Below, piece by piece: positions 43,236 through 52,777 of a DNA stretch of 64,000 nucleotides. The DNA is from Desulfobacteraceae bacterium. GTDB taxonomy: Bacteria; Desulfobacterota; Desulfobacteria; Desulfobacterales; JACKCP01. The notes under the pieces are model-generated. The model worked only from the letters and a program-made list of their open reading frames with translations, was not told where the DNA came from and ran no database searches. The first letter of the stretch is position 1. The number at the start of each line of letters is the position of its first letter. Where the stretch lies: NCBI GenBank assembly GCA_020633955.1, contig JACKCP010000003.1:124001-188000 (forward strand), read 5' to 3'. Position numbers and translations under genes: made by a program.

Positions 43236-45860
43236 ATGACTGATAGCAATGAAACATCAATCGTAAGATCAGCTAGAAGAAAAATAATCTGTGCAGGACT
43301 AATCCTTAGTTTAATATTTGTATGTTTTTCAAGTTATCTTGCATACGAATATATGGGAAAAACCAAGGGACAGAGACTTCTTCATCTTAAGCAGACAGTT
43401 GAGATTGCCAGAAATTCAATTGAACCTGTTCTTGTGCAATACCGCAAACAGAACTTATCAAGAGAAACTGCTCTTAATGAAGTTAGAAATCTGATAAGAA
43501 GAATGGTTTACAAGGACCATGCTGGAAATAACTATATTTTTATGAGCTCATATAAAGGAATTATGCTTGTTCAGCCCTTTGAGCCGGAAAAGGAATTGAC
43601 AGATGTATGGGGGCTTAAGGATTCTTATGGCAACTATATTATAAGATCTCTTGTTGAAGCTGCAAAATCCAGGGAAGGTAAAGGCTATGTGTCTTACCAT
43701 TATCAAAGACCGGGACAGACCTCACCTCAGGAAAAAATATCCTATGTGGTTGGAATACCTGAGCTGGAATGCTATATCGGCACTGGTCAGTATATGGCTG
43801 ATCTTCGCAGGGACCAGCTTAATTATATTATTGAAACTACAGCATTAACATCTGTTTCACTTATTATTCTTTTTTTTCTGGTATGGGCCTCCATGAAAGA
43901 AATCCGCAGTCAGAATAAATTGCTGCACAAGGCGGAACATGAACTAAGTGCAATATTTAACAATGCTTTTCAATTAATCGGTACTTTATCCTGCGATGGG
44001 CGACTAACAAAAATAAACCGTTCTGCACTTGATTTAATAGTAAGGGATGAAAAGGAAGTTATTGGCAAATATTTCTGGGATACTCCATGGTGGAATGATA
44101 ACCATGGCAGAAACATATTAAAGAAGGCTGTTCATGACTGCTCTAAAGGTTTATTTTCACGTTTTGATATCACTTATAACCATCCGGGTCAGGATAAATC
44201 CTTTCTGGATTTCAGCCTGAGCCCTATTTTCAATGAAAATGGGAACGTCATATTTCTTCTGGCAGAAGGACGAGATATGACAGAACAGATTAAGACTAAA
44301 AATGACCTGATCATGGAAAAAGAATTTTCAGAAAATCTTATCAAAAGTCTTCCTGGCCTTTTCTTTTTATACAAACTTGAAAACAACAGCTTTGTTCTAA
44401 AAAAATGGAACAGCCAGCATGAGGAGCTTCTGGGACTTTCATCCAATGAACTTCAGAATATATCAATCAATTCTTTTGTTGAAAAAGAAAGTCTTTTTGA
44501 TCTTAAAGCTTCTGTTGAGCATGTATTGGAGTATGGCAGCGTTAAAGTTGAGCTTTATCTGAAATGTAAGAATGATGAATCAATTCCTTTTCTTTTTATG
44601 GCGAGGAGTTTTGATCAGTCCGGGGATAAATTTATTGTTGGAACAGGAATAGAGCTGACAGAGCAAAAAAAGGCTCAGGAAGATAATAAAAAACTGGAAA
44701 GAATGCTGAATCACTCCCAAAAAATGCAATCTGTAGGGCGTCTTGCAGGTGGTGTAGCCCATGATTTTAACAACATGCTGGGGGTGATAATGGGACATTC
44801 GGAGCTCGCACTGCTCAAAGTTGATGAAAATCATGAACTTTATTCAAATCTTAAGGAAATTCAGGCTGCTGCCTCTCGTTCTGCTGATATTACAAAACAG
44901 CTTCTTGCTTTTGCAAGGAAACAGACTATTTCCCCAAGGCCGCTGGATTTGAATAATACTGTTGAAAGTATGCTTAATATGCTTCGAAGGCTCATAGGTG
45001 AAGATATTGATCTGATTTTTGCACCATCTGATCATATTTGGGCGGTTAAAATGGATCCGTCCCAGATTGACCAGATCCTTGTAAACCTCTGTGTGAATGC
45101 ACGTGATGCAATTGATGGAGCTGGAAGAATCACAATAGAAACATCACGCAAAACATTTGATGATCAATACTGCAGCATACACCACGGGTTTATTCCAGGT
45201 GATTTTACAATGCTGACAGTCAGTGACAACGGCTGCGGAATGAACAGGGATGTAATGGATAACCTGTATGAGCCTTTTTTTACCACTAAGGATGTGGGAC
45301 AGGGAACTGGTCTTGGGCTTGCTACAGTATATGGTATTGTTAAGCAAAATAATGGATTTATCAATGTATACAGTGAACCCGGTCACGGCTCCACCTTTAA
45401 TATTTATTTCCCACGTTTTGCAGGTGATGAAGATACAGATATTGTTGATACTGAGAAAAAAACAAGTGAGGGCGGAACAGAAACTGTCCTCCTTGTTGAA
45501 GATGAACCAATGATTCTTGAAATGACAACAACCATGCTTGAAATGCTTGGTTATAAAGTGCTCTCTGCATCATCTCCTGCCGAAGCCATACTTCTGGCAA
45601 AGGATCATATCAGTACAGTTGATCTATTGATTACTGATGTTGTCATGCCTGAAATGAACGGACGGGATCTGGCAAAAGAAGTTTCAATTCTTTATCCAAA
45701 TATCAGACTTTTATTCATGTCAGGATATACAGCCAATGTTATTGCCCGCCAAGGAGTGCTTTATGAAGGAGTTGAATTTATACAGAAGCCGTTTTCAATG
45801 GCTGACATGACAGCAAAAGTAAGGGAAGTGTTAGATTCCAAAAGGGGAGTGACATTGTAA
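43236..45860 (+). CDS. Cache-domain hybrid histidine kinase (sCache-PAS-PAS-HisKA-HATPase-REC)
   Basis: An 874-residue membrane sensor. Helices near 22-41 and 205-224 enclose a single-Cache domain (about 45-200) with YKDHAGNNYIFMSSYKGIMLVQP, typical of sCache_2 sensors for small carboxylates and similar ligands. Two PAS domains follow (about 240-360 and 365-485), then HisKA with His509 in AGGVAHDFNNMLG, HATPase (NLCVNARDAI; DNGCGMNRDV; GTGLGLATVYG) and a receiver with Asp801. The ATG at 43236 has AGGGG seven bases before it; an ATG 24 bases upstream has none. It ends at a hairpin between convergent genes. Confidence 0.9.
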   Translation: MTDSNETSIVRSARRKIICAGLILSLIFVCFSSYLAYEYMGKTKGQRLLHLKQTVEIARNSIEPVLVQYRKQNLSRETALNEVRNLIRRMVYKDHAGNNYIFMSSYKGIMLVQPFEPEKELTDVWGLKDSYGNYIIRSLVEAAKSREGKGYVSYHYQRPGQTSPQEKISYVVGIPELECYIGTGQYMADLRRDQLNYIIETTALTSVSLIILFFLVWASMKEIRSQNKLLHKAEHELSAIFNNAFQLIGTLSCDGRLTKINRSALDLIVRDEKEVIGKYFWDTPWWNDNHGRNILKKAVHDCSKGLFSRFDITYNHPGQDKSFLDFSLSPIFNENGNVIFLLAEGRDMTEQIKTKNDLIMEKEFSENLIKSLPGLFFLYKLENNSFVLKKWNSQHEELLGLSSNELQNISINSFVEKESLFDLKASVEHVLEYGSVKVELYLKCKNDESIPFLFMARSFDQSGDKFIVGTGIELTEQKKAQEDNKKLERMLNHSQKMQSVGRLAGGVAHDFNNMLGVIMGHSELALLKVDENHELYSNLKEIQAAASRSADITKQLLAFARKQTISPRPLDLNNTVESMLNMLRRLIGEDIDLIFAPSDHIWAVKMDPSQIDQILVNLCVNARDAIDGAGRITIETSRKTFDDQYCSIHHGFIPGDFTMLTVSDNGCGMNRDVMDNLYEPFFTTKDVGQGTGLGLATVYGIVKQNNGFINVYSEPGHGSTFNIYFPRFAGDEDTDIVDTEKKTSEGGTETVLLVEDEPMILEMTTTMLEMLGYKVLSASSPAEAILLAKDHISTVDLLITDVVMPEMNGRDLAKEVSILYPNIRLLFMSGYTANVIARQGVLYEGVEFIQKPFSMADMTAKVREVLDSKRGVTL

Positions 45861-45864
45861 TGCT

Positions 45865-45889
45865 GGCCTGAATTGTAAAAATTCGGGCC
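45865..45889. terminator. Hairpin between convergent genes, probable bidirectional terminator
   Basis: GGCCTGAATT pairs with AATTCGGGCC (one G-U) around a 5-base loop, 5 bases after the kinase stop and 19 before the end of the SET gene. The following T run is short. Confidence 0.5.
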
Positions 45890-45907
45890 TTAGTTCAAAG
45901 ATTTAAA

Positions 45908-46492
45908 TCAGTTTAAAGAAAGATTTTTAACAGAACTGTAAAGCTCTGGATTCTTTAAAAGTTCCTCTATTCTTTTTTTTGACTCTTTGGACAAAACTGT
46001 GATTAAAGGCTGAGCAACTGTATTTATTAATAAAAGGCTTTCCTTTATTGTCTGATCCCATATGTCGCCATAGGTTTTCAGATCGTCGGTTTTTAGTATT
46101 TTTCTGCAGTTTTTGCAGCCGCAATAGATTTCATAGGATTCAACAATATTCAAAATTCCGTATTCAGTTGTAATTTCTTCTCCTGCCTTTATATCTCTCA
46201 CAGCAATTTCAAGATCATAGTCTGTCATCATTGTGTTGGAGCAGCAGCTGTGATTCATGTATTTTGCATGGTCCCAGCTCAGTACAAAATTTTTATTCTT
46301 GTCTCTGTACATATATGTTTCCATGGAATTTTTTAAAACCGGATCAAGTTTTAAAAATTCATTTTCATTTATTACAAGGTCATAAGTATCTCTTGCAACT
46401 ATTATTGTTCCCTTTGGAATATCCTTTAAGGCAAAAACTCCGTTTCCAATTATGGGATTAATGTTTTTTATTGTTGTATCAGGATGAATCAT
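45908..46492 (-). CDS. SET-domain protein (putative protein lysine methyltransferase)
   Basis: A 194-residue SET protein: GNGVFALKDIPKGTII at the start, the pseudoknot-forming YMNHSCCSNTMM and AGEEITTEYG, and a post-SET-type cluster CGCKNC near the C-terminus. Bacterial SET proteins methylate lysines with SAM; the target here is unknown. The ATG at 46492 lies 17 bases after the stop of the upstream gene; a TTG at 46546 would extend it by 18 residues into that gene. Being co-transcribed with the GNAT-RimK gene, it may act on the same substrate. Confidence 0.8.
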   Translation of the reverse strand: MIHPDTTIKNINPIIGNGVFALKDIPKGTIIVARDTYDLVINENEFLKLDPVLKNSMETYMYRDKNKNFVLSWDHAKYMNHSCCSNTMMTDYDLEIAVRDIKAGEEITTEYGILNIVESYEIYCGCKNCRKILKTDDLKTYGDIWDQTIKESLLLINTVAQPLITVLSKESKKRIEELLKNPELYSSVKNLSLN

Positions 46493-46508
46493 TTTTTTGT
46501 TTCCAGTA

Positions 46509-48458
46509 TCAGAGTAAAAAGTTTGGGTTTTTTCTTTCCTTTTCAATTCTGTTGAAAAAGGAATTCATTATTCTGAGGTAGAGTTCTTCTCCAAGAAGCT
46601 GGTCTTCTATTCCGGAATCAATATTTGGGTTGTCATTGATTTCAATTATTACTGGAGATCCTTTGATTTCCTTTATATCAACCCCATAAAGACCATTTCC
46701 AATAAGGGAAGATGATTTTACAGCTGCTTTTAAAATTTTTGAAGGTACCTGGTTTATTGGAACTGCTTCGGACATTCCTGCAAAATCGGGATCTTCCTTT
46801 AATTCCCAGTTGTATATCTGCCAGTGTCCATGTGCCATGAAATATTTGCAGGCAAAAAGAGGCTGGTTGTCAAGAACACCAATCCTCCAGTCATATTCTG
46901 TTTCCAGATATTCCTGAGCAATTACAAGGTCACTTTTCATGAGAAGAGAAGAAAGTCTTGCTTTAAGTTCTTCTACAGAGGTAACCTTAAAAACGCCAAG
47001 TGAAAAGGAACTTTCCGGGAGTTTAAGAACAATTGGAAATGGCAGTGATTCAACAATTGATGTATGAAGCATTCTTTTTGTTAAAAGCCATGATCTTGGC
47101 TGATTTATTCCGGCACGGTCAAGACGCTCGCTTAAATAAACCTTGTTAGAACATAAAAGTATTGACCATGGATCATCTATAACAACAAGTCCTTCAGTGT
47201 ATGCATGTCTTGCAATCTGGTATGTGTGGTTTTCAATTGCTGTTGTTTCTCTTATGAATAATGCATCAAACTCACAAAGTCTTCTATAATCGGTTTTTGT
47301 TATAAATTCAGTGTAAAATCCTGTTTTTTCAGCAGCATTTTTAAAGTTGTTCAAAGCTTTTTCGCATGATGGAGGAGTCTTTTCATCTGGATTTACCAGA
47401 ATTGCTAGATCATATTTATAGTTTTTAAGCCTTGTTTTCCTGTATCTTTTTTTTTCAAAATAATCTGACAATGCATCTTTAAAAAGATCAGGATAATCAT
47501 TTAAAGCATTATCAATATTAAGAAGAGAGACTTTTTTTATTTTCCAGCATTCTTTTTTTTTAAAAACTATATGAAAAAAAGGTATTTCAAAAATTGAAAA
47601 AAGTTTTTTTGCAAGATCCTGATATTTTTTTTCGGGAGTTTTTCCTAAAATAACAGTAATTTCAAAATATTGTTCTTTTAAGGATTTGAGCTTTTCATCA
47701 AAGGTATCTTTAATTTCCTCAAAAAGTGTCTGTGCAATGGAAATGTTTGAAATATCCTTCACTGTCATAACCGATGGAATTACTCTGTGATTTCTTGCTG
47801 AAGAAATAAGTGAGACATAATAGCCCATTGAATGAGCCTTGTAATTGGAACAAAGGTTTAAAACATTGAACTTTTCTGAATTTCTAAAAAGTTTAAGTGA
47901 AAGATAATCCCTTGCTGAAATAAACTTGATTCCTGGAAAATTAAAATCATATTTTTTTATATTATCAATTACAATTATGTTCCCTGCCTCTTCAGAACTG
48001 TCATAGCGGCAGAAAAGCTTTTTTTCCATTCTAAATGCAGTTTCATCATTACCGTAATAGTCTTTAAGAAATTCTGTTTTTTCAAATGAAAATTTTTGAT
48101 ACCACTTTACAAGACGCTCATTTTTTGTTTCTACTTCAAGGGTTATTTTCTCAAAACCTTTTTCCTGTGCTGTTTTAGTGATTTGATTTAACAGAAATTT
48201 TCCTATCCCGTTTTTCTGAAAGTCAGGATGAACAGCAATAGAATAGATTCTCAAGGAATGTTTATAAATAAAAAGTATTGCGCATCCAGCCAGAGTATCA
48301 TTTCGCTTTGCAACAAGTACTATCTGGTTTTTGCTTTTTATGCTGTTTCTGATTGATTTCCTGCTGCTTTGCCTCTGCTCTGGAAAACATATTTTTTCAA
48401 GATTGACTATAAAGTCTTCATCTTCTGGGAGTGCCGTTCTGAGTTTGGTCTGGTTCAT
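46509..48458 (-). CDS. GNAT acetyltransferase - RLAN - RimK-like ATP-grasp ligase fusion
   Basis: A 649-residue three-part protein. Residues 1-150 are a GNAT domain (IAVHPDFQKNGIGKFLLNQI binds acetyl-CoA; VKWYQKFSFEKTEFLKDYY ends it). Residues about 165-330 match the RLAN domain that precedes some RimK ligases (FISARDYLSLK, VLNLCSNYKAHSMGYYVSLISSARNH over two stretches). Residues about 440-640 are an ATP-grasp of the RimK type (PIVLKLPESSFSLGV, VIAQEYLETEYDWRIGV, GVDIKEI, IIEINDNPNIDSG). Such enzymes add amino acids, often glutamate, to a carboxyl group of a peptide or small molecule; substrate unknown. It is followed by the SET gene in one transcript. Confidence 0.85.
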   Translation of the reverse strand: MNQTKLRTALPEDEDFIVNLEKICFPEQRQSSRKSIRNSIKSKNQIVLVAKRNDTLAGCAILFIYKHSLRIYSIAVHPDFQKNGIGKFLLNQITKTAQEKGFEKITLEVETKNERLVKWYQKFSFEKTEFLKDYYGNDETAFRMEKKLFCRYDSSEEAGNIIVIDNIKKYDFNFPGIKFISARDYLSLKLFRNSEKFNVLNLCSNYKAHSMGYYVSLISSARNHRVIPSVMTVKDISNISIAQTLFEEIKDTFDEKLKSLKEQYFEITVILGKTPEKKYQDLAKKLFSIFEIPFFHIVFKKKECWKIKKVSLLNIDNALNDYPDLFKDALSDYFEKKRYRKTRLKNYKYDLAILVNPDEKTPPSCEKALNNFKNAAEKTGFYTEFITKTDYRRLCEFDALFIRETTAIENHTYQIARHAYTEGLVVIDDPWSILLCSNKVYLSERLDRAGINQPRSWLLTKRMLHTSIVESLPFPIVLKLPESSFSLGVFKVTSVEELKARLSSLLMKSDLVIAQEYLETEYDWRIGVLDNQPLFACKYFMAHGHWQIYNWELKEDPDFAGMSEAVPINQVPSKILKAAVKSSSLIGNGLYGVDIKEIKGSPVIIEINDNPNIDSGIEDQLLGEELYLRIMNSFFNRIEKERKNPNFLL

Positions 48459-48693
48459 TTTGTGTCCGGAAAATTTAATTGATCCAATTTAATTTAAAGC
48501 ACAGCTTTAAATTTTTGAAAATTTTTAATTAAAAATTGTTTATCTTGCTTTGGATAAACAAAGTGCCTTTTTTAGTCTGCTATTACAATAATTATGGATG
48601 GATATTATGATTAGCCGGACATGATGATTGATCCTGATAAATTTAATTTCAAATGGAACTATATTCCCATGGAAATTAAAATCAAGTAAAATT

Positions 48694-49473
48694 TTATCCT
48701 CTTATGAAATTAATGTAGTGAAAAATTATCAAATCGCCAAAATATATGTATATCAAGGCACCAAGCGAAAGAAACGGCCCAAAGGGGACAGCATATTTCA
48801 TGTCCCTGCCTTTGAGAAGTATTAAAAAAATTCCAATTACTGTCCCAAGAACAGATGATACAAAAATGGTAAAAAAGACTCCTTTATATCCAATGAAACC
48901 TCCTATCATGGCAAGCAGCTTAATATCTCCTCCACCCATTCCCTCTTTTTTTGCAAGGAAATAATAAAGAAAAGCAATCAGATAAAGAATTCCTCCGCCC
49001 AAAAGAATTCCAAGAACAAGATCAGTCAGTTCAATTTCGTTTAAAATCAGGGCAAGAATAAAAAAAAAGGGAATTCCAGGCAGGCTTATTATGTCAGGTA
49101 TAATCTGATGGTGAAGATCTATTATGCTGATAACAATAAGTACGCATGCAAAAATAAATACAAAAAAGGCTTTAAGGGTTAAAGAAAATGAAAAAACAGT
49201 GTAAAATGCAGTTAATCCGGTAAAAAGCTCAACCAGAGGATATTGAATTGAAATTTTTGTTTTGCAGTTTCTGCATCTGCCAAGTAAAAAAATATAACTC
49301 AGCACAGGTATATTATCGTACCATTTAATGGGTTCTTTACAGTTTGTGCATGAAGATGGAGGAAAAGCTATTGAAATATCCCTTGGAATTCTTAATATAC
49401 ATACGTTTAAAAAACTTCCAATGCAGGAACCGAAAATACTGGAAGCAAGAAGAATAAAATTAAAAGAATACAT
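48694..49473 (-). CDS. pilD: Prepilin peptidase / N-methyltransferase (A24, PilD/GspO type)
   Basis: A 259-residue inner-membrane aspartyl protease. GSCIGSFLNVCILRIP opens it; the cytoplasmic Zn loop has both CxxC pairs (CTNC and CRNC), marking the bifunctional type. Catalytic Asp residues are in ISIIDLHHQIIPD and GMGGGDIKLLAMIGG (GxGD). Seven to eight membrane helices are visible. It cleaves and methylates type IV pilins and type II pseudopilins; none of those genes is in this window. It is transcribed divergently from lon. Confidence 0.92.
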   Translation of the reverse strand: MYSFNFILLASSIFGSCIGSFLNVCILRIPRDISIAFPPSSCTNCKEPIKWYDNIPVLSYIFLLGRCRNCKTKISIQYPLVELFTGLTAFYTVFSFSLTLKAFFVFIFACVLIVISIIDLHHQIIPDIISLPGIPFFFILALILNEIELTDLVLGILLGGGILYLIAFLYYFLAKKEGMGGGDIKLLAMIGGFIGYKGVFFTIFVSSVLGTVIGIFLILLKGRDMKYAVPFGPFLSLGALIYIYFGDLIIFHYINFIRG

Positions 49474-49547
49474 TGGTTTACTTTCTTTATTGGTTGGTTT
49501 GTCCGGATTTTGTATATATAAAAAAAGAAAATACCTGGTTTATAGTA

Positions 49548-49575
49548 TTGTCAACTTAAAAAATTGCTTTATATT
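49548..49575 (+). promoter_or_regulatory. Probable lon promoter
   Basis: TTGTCA (49548-49553) and TATATT (49570-49575) with a 16-base spacer, about 50 bases before the lon ATG. No CIRCE or obvious heat-shock sigma site was seen. Confidence 0.5.
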
Positions 49576-49625
49576 ACAAAGATTGCCCTGTAAAGGGAAG
49601 GCAAAATTTTAATTTGGGAGAAAGA

Positions 49626-52040
49626 ATGGCTGAAACAGATAAAGACGATCTTATAAATATACTTGAGGAAGAATTCAATCAGGAAGATATTCCTGAATCA
49701 ATGCCCATGATGCCTGTCAGAGATGTTGTAATTTTTACTGACATGCTTCTTCCGCTTTTTGTGGGAAGGGATAAATCCATTAAGGCTATTGAAGCTTCTG
49801 TAAATGTAAATAACTTTGTTTTTCTTGCAACTCAAAAAGATCCTGTATCTGAAGAACCTGGTAAAAAGGAAATCTATACTGTTGGAACAGTTGCCAAGGT
49901 ACTGAGAATTTTAAAGCTCCCCGACGGCAAGGTCAAGGCACTTGTACAGGGTGTGACAAAAGGTGAAATTACTGACTATATAAGTGAAACTCCTTATTTT
50001 GAAGTCAAGATTGATCTTATCGAAGATATTGAAATTGAAGATTTTGATATGGAAATTGAAGCTCTTGTCCGCAATATAAAAGAGCAGAGTGAAAAAATTC
50101 TTGGTCTCAGGGGAGAGCTCACCAATGATATTAAAGCTGTATTTGACTCAATAGATGATCCCTCCAAGCTTGCTGACCTTGTTGCTTCAAATCTTCAGCT
50201 TAAAATTGATGAAGCACAGTCTCTTCTTGAGGAAAGAGATGTCAAGGCTAGACTCAAAAAAGTCAACGACTATCTCATGAAAGAAGTTGAGCTTTCTGTT
50301 GTGCAGGCCAAAATCCAGTCTGATGTAAGGGATGAAATTTCAAAAACCCAGAAGGATTATTATTTAAGAGAGCAGATGAGGGCGATCCACAAGGAACTGG
50401 GAGAGTCCGATGACAAACTTGAAGAGATTGAAGATTACAAAAAAAAGATAAAAAAGGCTAAAATGCCTAAGAATGTTCAGAAAGAAGCAGATAAGCAGCT
50501 CAAGAGATTTGAACAGATGAATTCTGATTCTTCTGAGGCAGGTGTTATAAGAACTTATCTTGACTGGCTTGTTGAACTTCCATGGGCAAAGTATTCAAAG
50601 GATTCAATAGACATTAAAAAAGCCGCTGAGGAGCTTGATAAACGTCATTACGGCCTTGAAAAGATTAAGGAAAGAATTCTTGAATATTTAAGTGTAAAAA
50701 AACTGAATCCAGACTCAAAATCACCGATTTTATGTTTTGCAGGCCCTCCTGGAGTCGGTAAAACCTCCCTTGGACAGGCTGTTGCAAGGGCAATGAACAG
50801 AAAGTTTCACAGGGTTTCACTTGGCGGAATACGGGATGAGGCAGAAATAAGAGGGCACAGAAGAACCTATATCGGAGCCATGCCGGGAAGAATTATTCAG
50901 GGAATAAAAGACTGCGGGTCTAAAAATCCTGTGTTTATGCTTGATGAAATAGACAAGCTTGGCTCAGATTTCAGAGGTGATCCGTCCTCAGCACTTTTGG
51001 AGGCACTTGATCCGGAGCAGAATTTTGAGTTCAGCGATCATTATCTGAATCTTCCGTTTGATCTTTCAAAAGTAATGTTCATTCTTACTGCAAACATGAC
51101 AGACACAATACCTTCAGCTCTTCTTGACAGAATGGAAATTATTGAACTATCCGGATACACTCCAGAAGAAAAAGAAGAAATTTCAAAAAATTATCTTATT
51201 CCAAGACAGAAAAAAGACTGCGGTATCAAAGAAGATCAGCTTGTAATAAGCGATAATGCATTGAAAAAAATCATAACTGAATATACTGCTGAGGCAGGAG
51301 TCAGAAATCTTGAAAGAGAAATAGGTGCAATTACAAGAAAATCTGCAAGAATTATTATTGAAGAGAATAAGGATTCAATCAGGGTAAACTCATCAAATCT
51401 TTCAAAATTTTTAGGTATACCTAAATTTCAGCCTGAAATGGACAAGGAAGAAAGTCAGATAGGACTTTCAACAGGTCTTGCCTGGACTGAAGTAGGAGGA
51501 GAAGTTCTTTATATTGAGGCTTCCATTCTTCCTGGAAAAGGAGAAGTGCAGATTACAGGCCAGATTGGAGAAGTAATGCAGGAATCTGCCAGAGCAGCAC
51601 TGAGTTATGCTAAATCAAAGCTTGAATTAATGGATGAGGATGAAAATTTTTTTGAAAACAGAGATATTCATATCCATGTTCCGGCAGGAGCAATTCCAAA
51701 GGATGGACCATCTGCAGGAATTGCAATGGCAACGGCTCTTATTTCTGCAATAATAGAAAAACCTGTAAAAAATGATGTTGCAATGACAGGAGAAATTACT
51801 TTAAGAGGAAGAGTTCTTCCAATTGGGGGACTTAAGGAAAAGGCTCTTGGTGCATTGAGGGGAGGAATAAAAACAATAATTTTTCCTGAAAAAAACAGAA
51901 AAGAGCTTTCTGAAGTACCAAAAAATGTAAAAAGAAAAATTGAATTTATCCCTGTTGCAACCATTGAGCAGGTTCTTGAAATTGCAATCAGTGAAGAAAT
52001 TTTCAAACAAAAAACAACAAAGAAAGCTGGAAAAAAATAA
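49626..52040 (+). CDS. lon: ATP-dependent protease Lon (LonA)
   Basis: An 804-residue LonA: N-terminal substrate domain (PMMPVRDVVIFTDMLLPLFVG), AAA+ module with Walker A GPPGVGKTSLG and the SLGGIRDEAEIRGHRRTYIG stretch, and a protease domain with Ser696 (KDGPSAGIAMATAL) and Lys739 (GGLKEKALGA), 43 residues apart as in E. coli. It degrades damaged and regulatory proteins in the cytoplasm. Start is the ATG at 49626 after GGGAGAAAG; a TTG twelve bases upstream is in frame. tsaB begins one base after the stop. Confidence 0.97.
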   Translation: MAETDKDDLINILEEEFNQEDIPESMPMMPVRDVVIFTDMLLPLFVGRDKSIKAIEASVNVNNFVFLATQKDPVSEEPGKKEIYTVGTVAKVLRILKLPDGKVKALVQGVTKGEITDYISETPYFEVKIDLIEDIEIEDFDMEIEALVRNIKEQSEKILGLRGELTNDIKAVFDSIDDPSKLADLVASNLQLKIDEAQSLLEERDVKARLKKVNDYLMKEVELSVVQAKIQSDVRDEISKTQKDYYLREQMRAIHKELGESDDKLEEIEDYKKKIKKAKMPKNVQKEADKQLKRFEQMNSDSSEAGVIRTYLDWLVELPWAKYSKDSIDIKKAAEELDKRHYGLEKIKERILEYLSVKKLNPDSKSPILCFAGPPGVGKTSLGQAVARAMNRKFHRVSLGGIRDEAEIRGHRRTYIGAMPGRIIQGIKDCGSKNPVFMLDEIDKLGSDFRGDPSSALLEALDPEQNFEFSDHYLNLPFDLSKVMFILTANMTDTIPSALLDRMEIIELSGYTPEEKEEISKNYLIPRQKKDCGIKEDQLVISDNALKKIITEYTAEAGVRNLEREIGAITRKSARIIIEENKDSIRVNSSNLSKFLGIPKFQPEMDKEESQIGLSTGLAWTEVGGEVLYIEASILPGKGEVQITGQIGEVMQESARAALSYAKSKLELMDEDENFFENRDIHIHVPAGAIPKDGPSAGIAMATALISAIIEKPVKNDVAMTGEITLRGRVLPIGGLKEKALGALRGGIKTIIFPEKNRKELSEVPKNVKRKIEFIPVATIEQVLEIAISEEIFKQKTTKKAGKK

Positions 52041-52041
52041 A

Positions 52042-52728
52042 ATGCTTGTACTTGCAGCAGACACTGCGGCGGAATATCTGAATCTTGCACTTTGCGAAGA
52101 TAATAACGTTTTATCTAAAATTTCATTTAAAAACAGGGGAACCCATTCTAAAAATATAATATCAAATATTGAATACTGCTATTGTCTTGCAGGGAAAAGT
52201 TTTTCAGATACGGATTTATTTGCTGTTTGTACTGGGCCTGGGAATTTTACAGGTGTAAGAATTGGTGTCAGCACTTTAAAAGGAATTTCCTTTGCTTTAA
52301 ATAAACCCCTTACAGGAGTTTCTTCCCTTGATGCCAGTGCCTATGTTTTCAGATACAGCAATAAAAAAATACTAAGTGTTGTTGATGCAAGAAGAGGAGA
52401 AGTCTATTATTCATTTTATACTTTTGAGAATGGAATTCTTGCTGAAAAAACAGAGGAATCTGTAGCAAAACCAGAATTTATAAAAGATTATTCAAATGAA
52501 AATATAATTATATCGGGGAATGCTGCATTGCTTTATAAAGATGTTTTTGACCTTTCCTTTAAAAAGATATATTATCCCCCATCCTGGATGAGAGAAATTA
52601 AACCTGAAGTTGTTTGTGAGATAGGAATGAATAAGTTTTTAGAAAACAAAACAGACGAAAAATTCGGGCTTATCCCAAACTATATAAGAAGATCAAATGC
52701 TGAGGAAAATATTAAGAAAAAGCACTGA
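52042..52728 (+). CDS. tsaB: tRNA t6A biosynthesis protein TsaB
   Basis: A 228-residue ASKHA-fold protein with MLVLAADTAAEYLNLALCED, VCTGPGNFTGVRIGVSTLKGI and VVDARRGEVYYSFY, which are TsaB signatures. It forms the scaffold of the TsaB-TsaD-TsaE complex that makes t6A37 in ANN-decoding tRNAs. A longer frame reaches back into lon; the ATG at 52042, right after the lon stop, gives the expected N-terminus. Confidence 0.9.
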   Translation: MLVLAADTAAEYLNLALCEDNNVLSKISFKNRGTHSKNIISNIEYCYCLAGKSFSDTDLFAVCTGPGNFTGVRIGVSTLKGISFALNKPLTGVSSLDASAYVFRYSNKKILSVVDARRGEVYYSFYTFENGILAEKTEESVAKPEFIKDYSNENIIISGNAALLYKDVFDLSFKKIYYPPSWMREIKPEVVCEIGMNKFLENKTDEKFGLIPNYIRRSNAEENIKKKH

Positions 52729-52729
52729 T

Positions 52730-52758
52730 TTGACAATAAAGATATACTTTGATACTTT
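52730..52758 (+). promoter_or_regulatory. Possible promoter before psd
   Basis: Perfect TTGACA at 52730-52735 with a 17-base spacer to TACTTT (weak -10), about 20 bases before the psd ATG, just after the tsaB stop. Confidence 0.4.
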
Positions 52759-52777
52759 TTACAGACGGAATTAAATC

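Noticed and set aside
48628..48825. Small plus-strand gene opposite the prepilin peptidase 3' end
   Set aside because: It is the complement of pilD codons at its far end, with no ribosome site or recognisable protein.
51940..52041. tsaB starting inside lon
   Set aside because: The extra 34 residues are out-of-frame lon sequence; the TsaB family begins at MLVLAADTA.
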